A stretch of 64,000 nucleotides of DNA from Pseudoduganella umbonata (GTDB lineage: Bacteria > Pseudomonadota > Gammaproteobacteria > Burkholderiales > Burkholderiaceae_D): positions 1,018,440 to 1,082,439 of the forward strand of contig NZ_JACHXS010000001.1 in the NCBI RefSeq assembly GCF_014192225.1. The letters are read 5' to 3'. Numbering within the stretch: the first letter of the stretch is position 1; every line of letters starts with the position of its first letter. The notes under the pieces are model-generated. The model searched no databases and was not told the DNA's origin. It saw only the letters and a list, made by a program, of their open reading frames with translations. A program made the position numbers and the translations under genes. Below are positions 26,344 through 34,178 of the stretch, in pieces.

Positions 26344-27798
26344 TTAAGTTGCATTTCGACGGGCTACCTTGCGCCACGCAAGTTCCAGCTCCTCCGCAAG
26401 CGGATGCCGAAAGATGACAACGCCCACAAGCCACAGCGATACGGCACAGATGGAAGCAACCATCAGCTGGACCGGACCGGACTTCATCATGAATAAAGCG
26501 CCAATCGGCGCCAGCGTCGTGAGTAACGTCAACGCGGCACTTTGGCGTACCGCACGCAGCAGGTCCGCAGCGTTGATCTCAGCCAACCTCGACAGATAAC
26601 CCCACGTGAGCCAGCTCCGGATCACGACGCTTCCGGCCACTGCCAGTGCTACCCAATAGAGCCCGAACAAGGCGGCTGGCAACAGCAGCGCGACCCGGAA
26701 CGCGACGGAAAGCGTGTCAAGACGAGCCTGTTCGCGCACGTGCCCTGTGGCAATGAACAAATACCGAGCCATGATGAACATGCTATATAGCGCGGATGAG
26801 CAACACATGATGCGTATCAACGGCGCCGCTCCATCCCATTGGGGGCCGTACACAAAATTGACAGTCGGCAGCGCGAGCGTACCAAGCAGTGCAAAAAACG
26901 GCCAGGCGACAGCGGTCATGCAGCTGACCGTCAACAGGTAGCTCGTGCGGAAGTCTTGTCCATCGCGCGCTTGCCGTGCAAACATGGGCAGGATTACCGG
27001 TGACACAGCGCTTGTGACGGCCTGGCTGAACAAGTTAAGCAAGGCCTGCGCCTTGCCAAAGGTCGCTACCGCTTCGGCGTCCAGCAATTTACCGATGATC
27101 AGATCGGGCGCTGCAACACCGGCTTCGTCGACGAGGTTGCCTCCAGTCGCATAAAAGCCGAAACCGATGACAGCACGTGCGCCCTGCAAGGACGGCCGCC
27201 AGGGGAGGTCAGCCGGACGCAATGGCAAGCTTACCAATAGCCCGGCCACCGCCGCGGCAACGGTTCCCCAGGCGAGACTGAGGCAACCATAGCCGCAGGC
27301 GGCCAGCCAGACGGTACTGACCAATTGCACAAGACTGTGGGTCGTGTTGATGATGTAGATCCCGGAAACACGTAGTTGCCTGCGCAGATAGGACAACGTC
27401 AGCGCGGTGAACGGTAGCAGGACGAAGTTGAGCGCGAGCAGGCGCATGACGTCCCGCAGGCGCGGCTCGTCGTAAAAGTCCGCCGTCATCCCGCTGAGGA
27501 GCGCGACCAGCCCTGCAAGCGTCCAGGCTGAACAAACGGACACGCCCAGCACGGCACGCAACTGGTCCGGCGTCAGCGTCTTGGAAGCAACCACGTACTG
27601 GCCGACCCCGAAGTCGCGCAATACCTGTGCCAGCCCGACCAGCACGGCGCCGATTGAAAAGATTCCGATTTCTGAAGGCGGCAGGATCCGCGCAATGATC
27701 ATGGTGCCGGCGACACCGAACAGCAGCAGCGTGTATCGCTCGCCAAAAGACACGAGGAGCGACCGTCGGGCCGAGGCCTTGCTAAAGCAGACCGTCAT
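26344..27798 (-). CDS. Oligosaccharide flippase, Wzx/MATE-like (exopolysaccharide locus)
   Basis: This 484-residue integral membrane protein has about twelve to fourteen hydrophobic helices and the RSLLVSFGERYTLLLFG-type N-terminus of polysaccharide translocases. It probably flips undecaprenyl-linked repeat units to the periplasm. The ATG at 27798 has CAGGAA ahead of it and overlaps the 3' end of the upstream glycosyltransferase gene by 17 bp, implying coupling. The earlier open frame contains no family sequence. Confidence 0.86.
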   Translation of the reverse strand: MTVCFSKASARRSLLVSFGERYTLLLFGVAGTMIIARILPPSEIGIFSIGAVLVGLAQVLRDFGVGQYVVASKTLTPDQLRAVLGVSVCSAWTLAGLVALLSGMTADFYDEPRLRDVMRLLALNFVLLPFTALTLSYLRRQLRVSGIYIINTTHSLVQLVSTVWLAACGYGCLSLAWGTVAAAVAGLLVSLPLRPADLPWRPSLQGARAVIGFGFYATGGNLVDEAGVAAPDLIIGKLLDAEAVATFGKAQALLNLFSQAVTSAVSPVILPMFARQARDGQDFRTSYLLTVSCMTAVAWPFFALLGTLALPTVNFVYGPQWDGAAPLIRIMCCSSALYSMFIMARYLFIATGHVREQARLDTLSVAFRVALLLPAALFGLYWVALAVAGSVVIRSWLTWGYLSRLAEINAADLLRAVRQSAALTLLTTLAPIGALFMMKSGPVQLMVASICAVSLWLVGVVIFRHPLAEELELAWRKVARRNAT

Positions 27799-29866
27799 AG
27801 AATTCCTGTACCAAGGCCTGGACGCGAACCGTGCTGAAGCGGCGAATAGCCTCTGCCCTGCCCTGTACACCCATGCTTGCACGGCGGTCTGGATCCGCAA
27901 GCAGGCCAGCCACGACTCGAGCCACCTCATGATCGTCATCGAGGGGTACGAGCACGCCGCCTTCGCTGCCTGAAAGGACATCTGTATTGCCGGGCACGGC
28001 GGTGGCAACCGCCGGGACACCGCACGCCATCGCCTCTATTGTCGCGATACCAAAACCCTCGCGGCGGCTGAGAAGCAGGTGCACGTCCAGTGCAGGCATG
28101 ATCTTCTCGATGTGATCCTGATAACCGGTAAAGATCACGAAAGGTGCCACGCCAAGCGCAATGGCAAGTTTGCGCACCTCGTCCTCCAGCGGGCCAGTAC
28201 CTGCCAGCACCAGATGCAATGTTGGAAAATCCTCGCGCAATGTGCACAGCAGCGCCAACAGTGCCTCGGGCCGTTTTTGCGGCGACAGACGCGCGACGGC
28301 ACCGATCACCATTGCGTCGAGCGGCACGCCCCAATGCAGCCGGGTCGCCGCGCGCAATTCAAAGGATGGCCGAAAGCGTGCGGTATCGACACAGTTGGGA
28401 ATTACGGCCAAGCGAATGTCCTGCCTCAGGTATGGCCGGTACAAAGCCAGGAAGTGCTGCAGCGCCGATTCGGTGGCGCCGTAGATGCCGCGAACAGCCG
28501 CGAAAGCCTCCTGCAATAGCGGGTGATGCCAGCGTCCGAACTCGCAGAGGGGAAACGTATTATGAACACTGATGACCGTCGGCAGTCCGCAGCGGCCCGC
28601 TAGCCACAACGCTGTCGCTCCATAGGTGTTCCAGCAAAATGCCACGTGTACCAGATCGGCCCGGAAACGGCGCAATACGCGCACACTTCCCAACAGGGCA
28701 CGGACCTTGTTCAAGCGCCGCCACCGCCATTGTTCCAGCACGGGTGGCGGTGCAAACCGCACTACAGGCAGACGCCGCTCACGTAAGTCATTCGCCCAGA
28801 TATCGCTGCGGGGAAATGGCCGAATCCCCAAGACGCCGTCGAATCCTCCTGCGCGCAAGAATTGCGCCTCCTGCGCCATGCGCAGCTCCATACCGCCCAA
28901 TTCGCCAGAATAGCTGGTGATCAGAATCTTGCCCGTGCTTGGCGGCGGGGAGCCGCGCCAAGCTTCGTGCACGTAGCCGCGCAGGTAAGCCAATTCCCAC
29001 CGGTGCAGAAAAATGCCGTCGGAGTCGCGCCGCACGCGAGCGGACACCAGGCTGAACAGTTCAATCACATAGCGGCTGAACATCCATCGCGGCACGCCAA
29101 ACCATTCCGGGAATCTTCCAGGACATTCCTGGCGATACTTGCCGCGGCCGAAACGCCTGGCCCGCTCGAGTACCCAGCCTGGCGTCATCTGGTTCGGCCG
29201 GATGAAGTGCGCCACTCTTGCGCCGCGGCAGAACCAGGCCTGGTGGCCGGCGTCGCCGAGCCGGCGCGTCAACTGGGTTTCGCTGCCCATCGCGTAGGCA
29301 CCTGCAGCGGGACCGATCGACTCATCGAAGCGTAGACCGTTGTCGAACAGCTGGCGCCGGATGGCCATGTTGGCGCCCCAGACAAGACCTGGAAAGACCG
29401 GTCCTTCCGCGACGTCCGGGGGTGTAATGCCGAACGTCAGGCCAAGCGGCACCAATCGCTTGATCCAGGCTGGTACCGGCATTCCCCAATCAGCCACGAT
29501 GACGCCCGCGAAAATAGCGTAGTCCGTTTGTCTCCGTGCTGCTTCCGCAAGCTGTTGCAGCCAGTCCGGCTCTGGCGTTGCGTCGTCGTCGGTAAAAACA
29601 AACAGCCCGTCGCCACCGACTCCATCGAGGGCCAAGCCGAGGGCAGAGTTGAGTGCGACGTTCTTGCCGCGCCGTGGCTCGAAAACATACTGGAGCGGCA
29701 GCCGGCTCGCATAGTGCTCGATCAGCAGGCGCGTGCCATCAGTGCTGCCGTTGTCAGCGATGATCATGCGCCATCCGGTGGGGGGTGCGATCAACCTGCA
29801 ATAGGCTTCGAGAACCTTGGGCAGCGTGGAAACGCCGTTGAAGGTTGCCATGAGAACGGTCAACAA
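27782..29866 (-). CDS. Dual-domain glycosyltransferase: N-terminal GT2 fused to C-terminal GT4
   Basis: This protein of about 694 residues joins two transferases. The GT2 half opens with LTVLMATFNG and has the TDDDATPEPDW acidic donor/metal motif (about residues 1-290). The GT4 half (about 320-694) shows GAVARLSPQKRP and the EGFGIATIEAMACGVPAV donor motif. One polypeptide could therefore add two sugars in succession during exopolysaccharide repeat assembly. The start is most likely a TTG at 29866 (or 29863), because a strong AGAAGGAG lies at the right distance; the first ATG, at 29851, is too far from it. It is divergent from the ligase gene, 94 bp away. Confidence 0.86.
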   Translation of the reverse strand: MLTVLMATFNGVSTLPKVLEAYCRLIAPPTGWRMIIADNGSTDGTRLLIEHYASRLPLQYVFEPRRGKNVALNSALGLALDGVGGDGLFVFTDDDATPEPDWLQQLAEAARRQTDYAIFAGVIVADWGMPVPAWIKRLVPLGLTFGITPPDVAEGPVFPGLVWGANMAIRRQLFDNGLRFDESIGPAAGAYAMGSETQLTRRLGDAGHQAWFCRGARVAHFIRPNQMTPGWVLERARRFGRGKYRQECPGRFPEWFGVPRWMFSRYVIELFSLVSARVRRDSDGIFLHRWELAYLRGYVHEAWRGSPPPSTGKILITSYSGELGGMELRMAQEAQFLRAGGFDGVLGIRPFPRSDIWANDLRERRLPVVRFAPPPVLEQWRWRRLNKVRALLGSVRVLRRFRADLVHVAFCWNTYGATALWLAGRCGLPTVISVHNTFPLCEFGRWHHPLLQEAFAAVRGIYGATESALQHFLALYRPYLRQDIRLAVIPNCVDTARFRPSFELRAATRLHWGVPLDAMVIGAVARLSPQKRPEALLALLCTLREDFPTLHLVLAGTGPLEDEVRKLAIALGVAPFVIFTGYQDHIEKIMPALDVHLLLSRREGFGIATIEAMACGVPAVATAVPGNTDVLSGSEGGVLVPLDDDHEVARVVAGLLADPDRRASMGVQGRAEAIRRFSTVRVQALVQEFYDGLL

Positions 29867-29916
29867 GTGCGCTCCTTCTGCAACGTATGATGGACTGCCG
29901 GGCTGCACCAGTGTAC

Positions 29917-29932
29917 TGGCGGGCCTATTGCT
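29917..29932 (+). promoter_or_regulatory. Predicted sigma-54 (-24/-12) promoter of the ligase gene
   Basis: TGGCGGGCCTATTGCT matches the sigma-54 consensus TGGCACGNNNNTTGCW at nine of its twelve defined positions or better, including the invariant GG and GC separated by exactly 10 bp. The ligase start codon lies 28 bp downstream. An imperfect inverted repeat, CCAGT-GT-ACTGG (29908-29919), overlaps the -24 element. A sigma-54 activator of the PrsR type is encoded 3 kb away, which makes it the natural candidate regulator. Confidence 0.65.
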
Positions 29933-29960
29933 TTCGTTGAGCCCCGTCAAGAAGGAAGCC

Positions 29961-31295
29961 ATGCGCGATATTCTCGTTACTTTGCTGGTCCTCGGCGGTC
30001 TCCCATTTGCCCTGCAGCGCCCCGTCATCGGTGGTCTCATGTGGGTTTGGATCAGCGTCATGAATCCCCACACACAAGGCTGGGGCTTCGCCACCACGTT
30101 CCCGTTCGCGCAACTGATCGCAGGCGTTACCATTCTCAGTCTGCTGAAATCGCGGGAAAAGAACCCGCTGCCGATGACGCCGATTACCGTCACGCTGATC
30201 GGATTCGTCATCTGGATGAACATCACAACGCTGTTTGCCATCATCCCCAGTGCGGCTTGGGCTCAATGGAACAAGGTCATGAAGATCATGCTGATGACAT
30301 TTGTCGTGATGATGGTCATCAGGAAGCGCGAACACGTCCGCCACCTGATCTGGGTACTGGTCATTTCGTTGGGTTACTACGGCGTCAAGGGCGGGATTTT
30401 CACGGTCCGCAGCGGAGGCAATCAGCGCGTCTGGGGCCCACTGGGAACCTTCATCGGGGACAATAATGCCTTGGCGCTCGCCCTGATCATGACGATCCCG
30501 CTGATGTACTACCTGATGCAGGAACTGCCAAAACGGTGGATGCGCCATCTGATGCTGGTCTCGATGGGGTTATGCGCACTCGCAGCGTTGGGCAGCTATT
30601 CGCGCGGCGGCGTCCTGGCAATCGTTGCAATGCTTATCTTCATGTGGAAGAAGAGCCGGCACAAGCTGGTCGGCGCTGCCCTGCTGATCTTGCTTGTACC
30701 ACTCGCACTGGTGTTCATGCCCGACCAGTGGGGCGCGCGGATGGACACGATTGCCGAGTATCAGGCCGATGGTTCCGCCATGGGTCGCATCAACGCATGG
30801 CATATGGCATTCAATCTGGCATGCGATCGCTTCTTCGGCGGTGGCTTCTCCATGTACGAACCTGTTACATTCGCGATGTACGCGCCGGATCCATCGGGTG
30901 TGCACGCGGCACATAGCATCTACTTCCAGGTCTTGGGCGAGCATGGATTCCTTGGCCTCGCCCTGTACCTCATCCTAGGATTCCTGACCTGGCGTTACGC
31001 GGCCTGGATCGTGCGCCACGGGCGGGGACATCCGGACCTGCAATGGGCCACCTCGCTGGCGGCAATGATTCAGGCCAGCCTGATCGGCTTCGCCGTCGGC
31101 GGCGCATTCCTCAGCCTGCTTTACTGGGACGTTCCCTATTACCTGATGGTCGCCATCATGGTCACCCGCACCGTGGTGGGTCAACAACTAGCCTTGGCGC
31201 CGGCGCCTGTGCCGACCGTGGTTCCCCGCATGCCGCCAGTCAGCCGTAATGTTGAGTCGCCACAAGGGAGGACTGTCCGGCCGGAGGTTAAATGA
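29961..31295 (+). CDS. Putative O-glycosylation ligase / Wzy-like polymerase, exosortase-A associated
   Basis: This 444-residue inner-membrane protein has about eleven hydrophobic helices and the start MRDILVTLLVLGGLPFAL, characteristic of the exosortase-A-associated O-glycosylation-ligase family. A periplasmic loop follows around residues 270-330, with FGGGFSMYEPVTF and HAAHSIYFQVLGEHG typical of Wzy/WaaL-type active loops. It probably polymerises or transfers the flipped polysaccharide. The ATG at 29961 has AAGGAAG at good spacing. A sigma-54-type promoter lies just upstream. Polymerase and ligase roles cannot be separated from sequence alone. Confidence 0.88.
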   Translation: MRDILVTLLVLGGLPFALQRPVIGGLMWVWISVMNPHTQGWGFATTFPFAQLIAGVTILSLLKSREKNPLPMTPITVTLIGFVIWMNITTLFAIIPSAAWAQWNKVMKIMLMTFVVMMVIRKREHVRHLIWVLVISLGYYGVKGGIFTVRSGGNQRVWGPLGTFIGDNNALALALIMTIPLMYYLMQELPKRWMRHLMLVSMGLCALAALGSYSRGGVLAIVAMLIFMWKKSRHKLVGAALLILLVPLALVFMPDQWGARMDTIAEYQADGSAMGRINAWHMAFNLACDRFFGGGFSMYEPVTFAMYAPDPSGVHAAHSIYFQVLGEHGFLGLALYLILGFLTWRYAAWIVRHGRGHPDLQWATSLAAMIQASLIGFAVGGAFLSLLYWDVPYYLMVAIMVTRTVVGQQLALAPAPVPTVVPRMPPVSRNVESPQGRTVRPEVK

Positions 31296-31299
31296 AGCG

Positions 31300-32022
31300 A
31301 TGAAAAATCGCTTCCTCAAATGCATCACGGAACTGGGCTGGTTCAACGCCTTTATGTATGGCGCAGCGCGCTTGGCGAGAAGAACCCCATTGCGCGTGCA
31401 TCGCTACTACTTCGTCGCGCAGCGCGTCGCCGCGAACCCTGCACGTGCCGGATGGGGCCGGGCGATCAAGGTCCATACGCTTTCGGTTCCCGGCGAAATC
31501 CCATGGGGATATCCGCGACCGCGCGATGTCATAGCAGAACGTTTCCGCCAGGGTGGTCACAGCCTTGCAGCCTGGCGCGGCAACGAGCTCGCAGGCTTCC
31601 TGTGGTATCAGTTCGGAGCCTATCGCGAAGACGAAGTGCGCGTCCGTTACTGCCTGACCTCTCCGCATTCGGCATGGGACTACGATGTATTCGTACAACC
31701 CCATTTGCGCCTTGGTCCTACGTTCTCAAGGCTGTGGGAGGAAGCCCACCTTCGCTTGCATGCCCGTGGAGTACGCTGGACTTGCAGCCGGATCTCCGCC
31801 TTCAATCCCGACTCGCTCCGCTCGCATTCAAGGCTTGGCGCAGTGCGGCTCGGCAGCGCGACATTCCTGGCGATCGGGCGTTGGCAGTGCATGTTTGCCA
31901 CCCAGGCGCCGTACCTCCACTTCTCATTCAGTGCGGCGTCCGTTCCGCAGTTACGTTTCAACACCGATGCGCTGGAACACGCGCGAAAGAGGGAGTCCTT
32001 ATGCCATTCCGGCCACCGCTGA
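31300..32022 (+). CDS. GNAT-like acyltransferase-fold protein (exopolysaccharide locus)
   Basis: This 240-residue soluble protein has a GNAT-like central pattern (SLAAWRGNELAGFLWYQFG then DYDVFVQPHLR and a helix leading to NPDSLRSHSRLGAV). Proteins of this kind occur in exosortase-linked and other polysaccharide loci, but the acceptor is unknown and the fold call rests on pattern only. It begins four bases after the ligase gene ends, behind a GGAGG located in the ligase 3' end, and overlaps the next gene by 22 bp. It is therefore part of the same operon. Confidence 0.65.
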   Translation: MKNRFLKCITELGWFNAFMYGAARLARRTPLRVHRYYFVAQRVAANPARAGWGRAIKVHTLSVPGEIPWGYPRPRDVIAERFRQGGHSLAAWRGNELAGFLWYQFGAYREDEVRVRYCLTSPHSAWDYDVFVQPHLRLGPTFSRLWEEAHLRLHARGVRWTCSRISAFNPDSLRSHSRLGAVRLGSATFLAIGRWQCMFATQAPYLHFSFSAASVPQLRFNTDALEHARKRESLCHSGHR

Positions 32023-32618
32023 TCCTGGCGCTCGTACTGCTGCATGGGCTTGCACGTGCCGCCGCCGATTGCCCTGCCTTCAACAATACAGTCAGCGGCG
32101 GCGACTACACCAATGCCGAGGACCGTCAAAAACTCGATGTCGTCGAACGTTTTCACTTCACGCCGCAGGTCGAGCGGCTCGAACGTGGCCAGTCCGGCTA
32201 TCTCGTCGACGATATCGGTTATACGCTCGATCACTTCGCCAATCACCATCGCGCGCTGACGGCGATGGCCCGGTTGGCGGTGCGTGAAAAGTCGTCGCGC
32301 CCCAAGGGTGCAAAGTATTCAATCGAATGCTATTTCGACCGCGCGATCCGATTCAGACCTGACGATTCCAGGGTCCGCGCAATCTTCGGTGGTTACCTGC
32401 TGGTACTCGGTCAAGAGGAAGCCGCGCTAACGCAACTGCAAGAAGCGGCCAGGCTGGAGCCCAACAATGCCACGAATCAGTATAATCTTGGCCTCCTTCA
32501 CCTGCGTCGAAAAAACTTCGACAAGGCTCGCCAAGCGGCAAAACGGGCATATGAGCTTGGCATTCCGTTGCCAGGCCTCAAAAACAAGCTGGTTGCTGCC
32601 GGCCAGTGGAAAGACTGA
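32001..32618 (+). CDS. Exported TPR-repeat protein (exopolysaccharide locus)
   Basis: This 205-residue protein has a signal peptide (about 1-22) and a C-terminal pair of tetratricopeptide repeats (about 110-190, with AALTQLQEAARLEPNN and YNLGLLHLRRKNFDKA). TPR proteins in exopolysaccharide systems commonly bridge export components in the periplasm; the partner here is unknown. A GAGGGAG precedes the ATG at 32001. It overlaps the GNAT-like gene by 22 bp and is the last gene of the sigma-54-headed operon, converging with prsR. Confidence 0.78.
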   Translation: MPFRPPLILALVLLHGLARAAADCPAFNNTVSGGDYTNAEDRQKLDVVERFHFTPQVERLERGQSGYLVDDIGYTLDHFANHHRALTAMARLAVREKSSRPKGAKYSIECYFDRAIRFRPDDSRVRAIFGGYLLVLGQEEAALTQLQEAARLEPNNATNQYNLGLLHLRRKNFDKARQAAKRAYELGIPLPGLKNKLVAAGQWKD

Positions 32619-32799
32619 TCGGACTCCCATCGCCCTGGACGTAAACAGTCTCGATCGCGCGCGACGCCTGCTACCTGCTTCATCCTGACGTCAGCTCTCG
32701 TCTTTGCCCAGTCGTTGCCTGGACCTGCCGGTTAGCCACCAGCTTGCAGCGCACTCGCTGCCGGACGGCTGCATCATCCGTGTATCGCCTGATTACGGC

Positions 32800-34146
32800 T
32801 CACTTGATTCCATGGTGAGCCATCAGGTCATACAACGTGGGGCGGCTCACGCCAAGCATTTCGGCTGCTTTGGCGATGTTCCCTCCAGAGCGTGCCAGCG
32901 CCTTCACCATGACCCTGTATTCGGCGGCGTTACGCGCCGTTCTCAAGTCGATGCTTTCATCGGCAACAGGAGCATCGGGCAAACCCAAGTCGGACGTACT
33001 AATCTGAGTGCCTTCCGCCATGATCACAGCGCGCTTGATACAGTTTTCCATTTCGCGCACGTTGCCGGGCCAACTGTAGGCTTCAATGGCTATCAGCGCA
33101 TCCGGGCAGAAGTGCATCGTGGCCCGACCCTCGGTCGCACAAAAGCGGTTCTTGAAGTGCTGCGCCAGTAGTACGGCATCGCCCATCCGTTCGCGCAGCG
33201 ATGGAATGACGAGCACGATTTCACTTAGGCGATAAAACAGATCCTCCCGAAAAGTGCCCTCGTTCACCAAGCCCTTCAGGTTACGATGGGTAGCGCAAAC
33301 AATGCGAACGTCGATGGGAATTTCGCTCCGACCGCCGACGCGTTCGATCACGCGCTCCTGAAGGAAGCGCAGCAGCTTGCCCTGCAATGCCATTGCCATG
33401 TCGCCGATTTCGTCGAGGAAGAACGTGCCCCCCTGAGCAAGCTCGATCTTGCCTGGTGTTTGCCGGACCGCCCCGGTGAACGCACCTTTCTCAAACCCGA
33501 ACAGCTCGCTTTCCAGCAGATGTTCGGGAATCGCCGCGCAATTGATCGCCACGAATCGCTTGTCATTGCGGGGCGACAGCCGGTGTAACCCTCGCGCAAT
33601 CAATTCCTTGCCGCTTCCCGACGCCCCCAGCAACAGCACGGTCGCCGAAGACGGTGCAACCTTCTCCACGTTCCGGCATACCTTCAACATGCCCGGATCG
33701 CGGCTGATGATACCGGCCAAAGGCGAATCTGCTTCGATCTGCAGGATCCGGCGTTGGTCCTGCTGCACTGCGTGGAGAAAATATGCCCGTTCGATAACCA
33801 GTCTGAGCAACTCAGCCTCAAGTGGCTTCTGGTGGAAGTCGTAGGCTCCCATTGCGATTGCCTTCAATACGTTCGTACGATCACGGTTCCCTGACAGCAC
33901 TATGACTTTCGTGTCGGGTGCTATCGTCAAGATCTGCTGCAAGAGCGCCAAGCCTTCGCTGGCCCCGTCCGCGTCGGGAGGCAGTCCAAGATCCATCGTC
34001 ACCACAGCCGGCTGGTGTCGGCGTAGGAGCGTCAACGCCGTCTCCCGGTCGCCCGCGGCAACTACGTCAAAATCGTCGAGGCTCCAGCGCAGTTGCCTTT
34101 GCAGTCCTGTGTCATCTTCGACGACCAATAATTTCCGCTTTGGCAT
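32800..34146 (-). CDS. prsR: PrsR: sigma-54-dependent response regulator, PEP-CTERM/exosortase associated
   Basis: This 448-residue NtrC-type activator has a receiver domain (1-120, phospho-acceptor Asp52, Lys108), an AAA+ sigma-54 interaction domain (about 145-370) and a C-terminal Fis-type helix-turn-helix (about 425-445). Walker A is GASGSGKE, the sigma-54 loop GAFTGA lies at 221-226 and Walker B FFLDEIGD at 242-249. All residues needed to activate sigma-54 polymerase are present. It is the cognate regulator of PrsK, encoded directly upstream. Likely targets are exopolysaccharide genes and PEP-CTERM protein genes, including the promoter at 29917. Confidence 0.93.
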   Translation of the reverse strand: MPKRKLLVVEDDTGLQRQLRWSLDDFDVVAAGDRETALTLLRRHQPAVVTMDLGLPPDADGASEGLALLQQILTIAPDTKVIVLSGNRDRTNVLKAIAMGAYDFHQKPLEAELLRLVIERAYFLHAVQQDQRRILQIEADSPLAGIISRDPGMLKVCRNVEKVAPSSATVLLLGASGSGKELIARGLHRLSPRNDKRFVAINCAAIPEHLLESELFGFEKGAFTGAVRQTPGKIELAQGGTFFLDEIGDMAMALQGKLLRFLQERVIERVGGRSEIPIDVRIVCATHRNLKGLVNEGTFREDLFYRLSEIVLVIPSLRERMGDAVLLAQHFKNRFCATEGRATMHFCPDALIAIEAYSWPGNVREMENCIKRAVIMAEGTQISTSDLGLPDAPVADESIDLRTARNAAEYRVMVKALARSGGNIAKAAEMLGVSRPTLYDLMAHHGIK

Positions 34147-34178
34147 TTCCCAGTCTCCTCAGGCCACGTTGGGCCACG

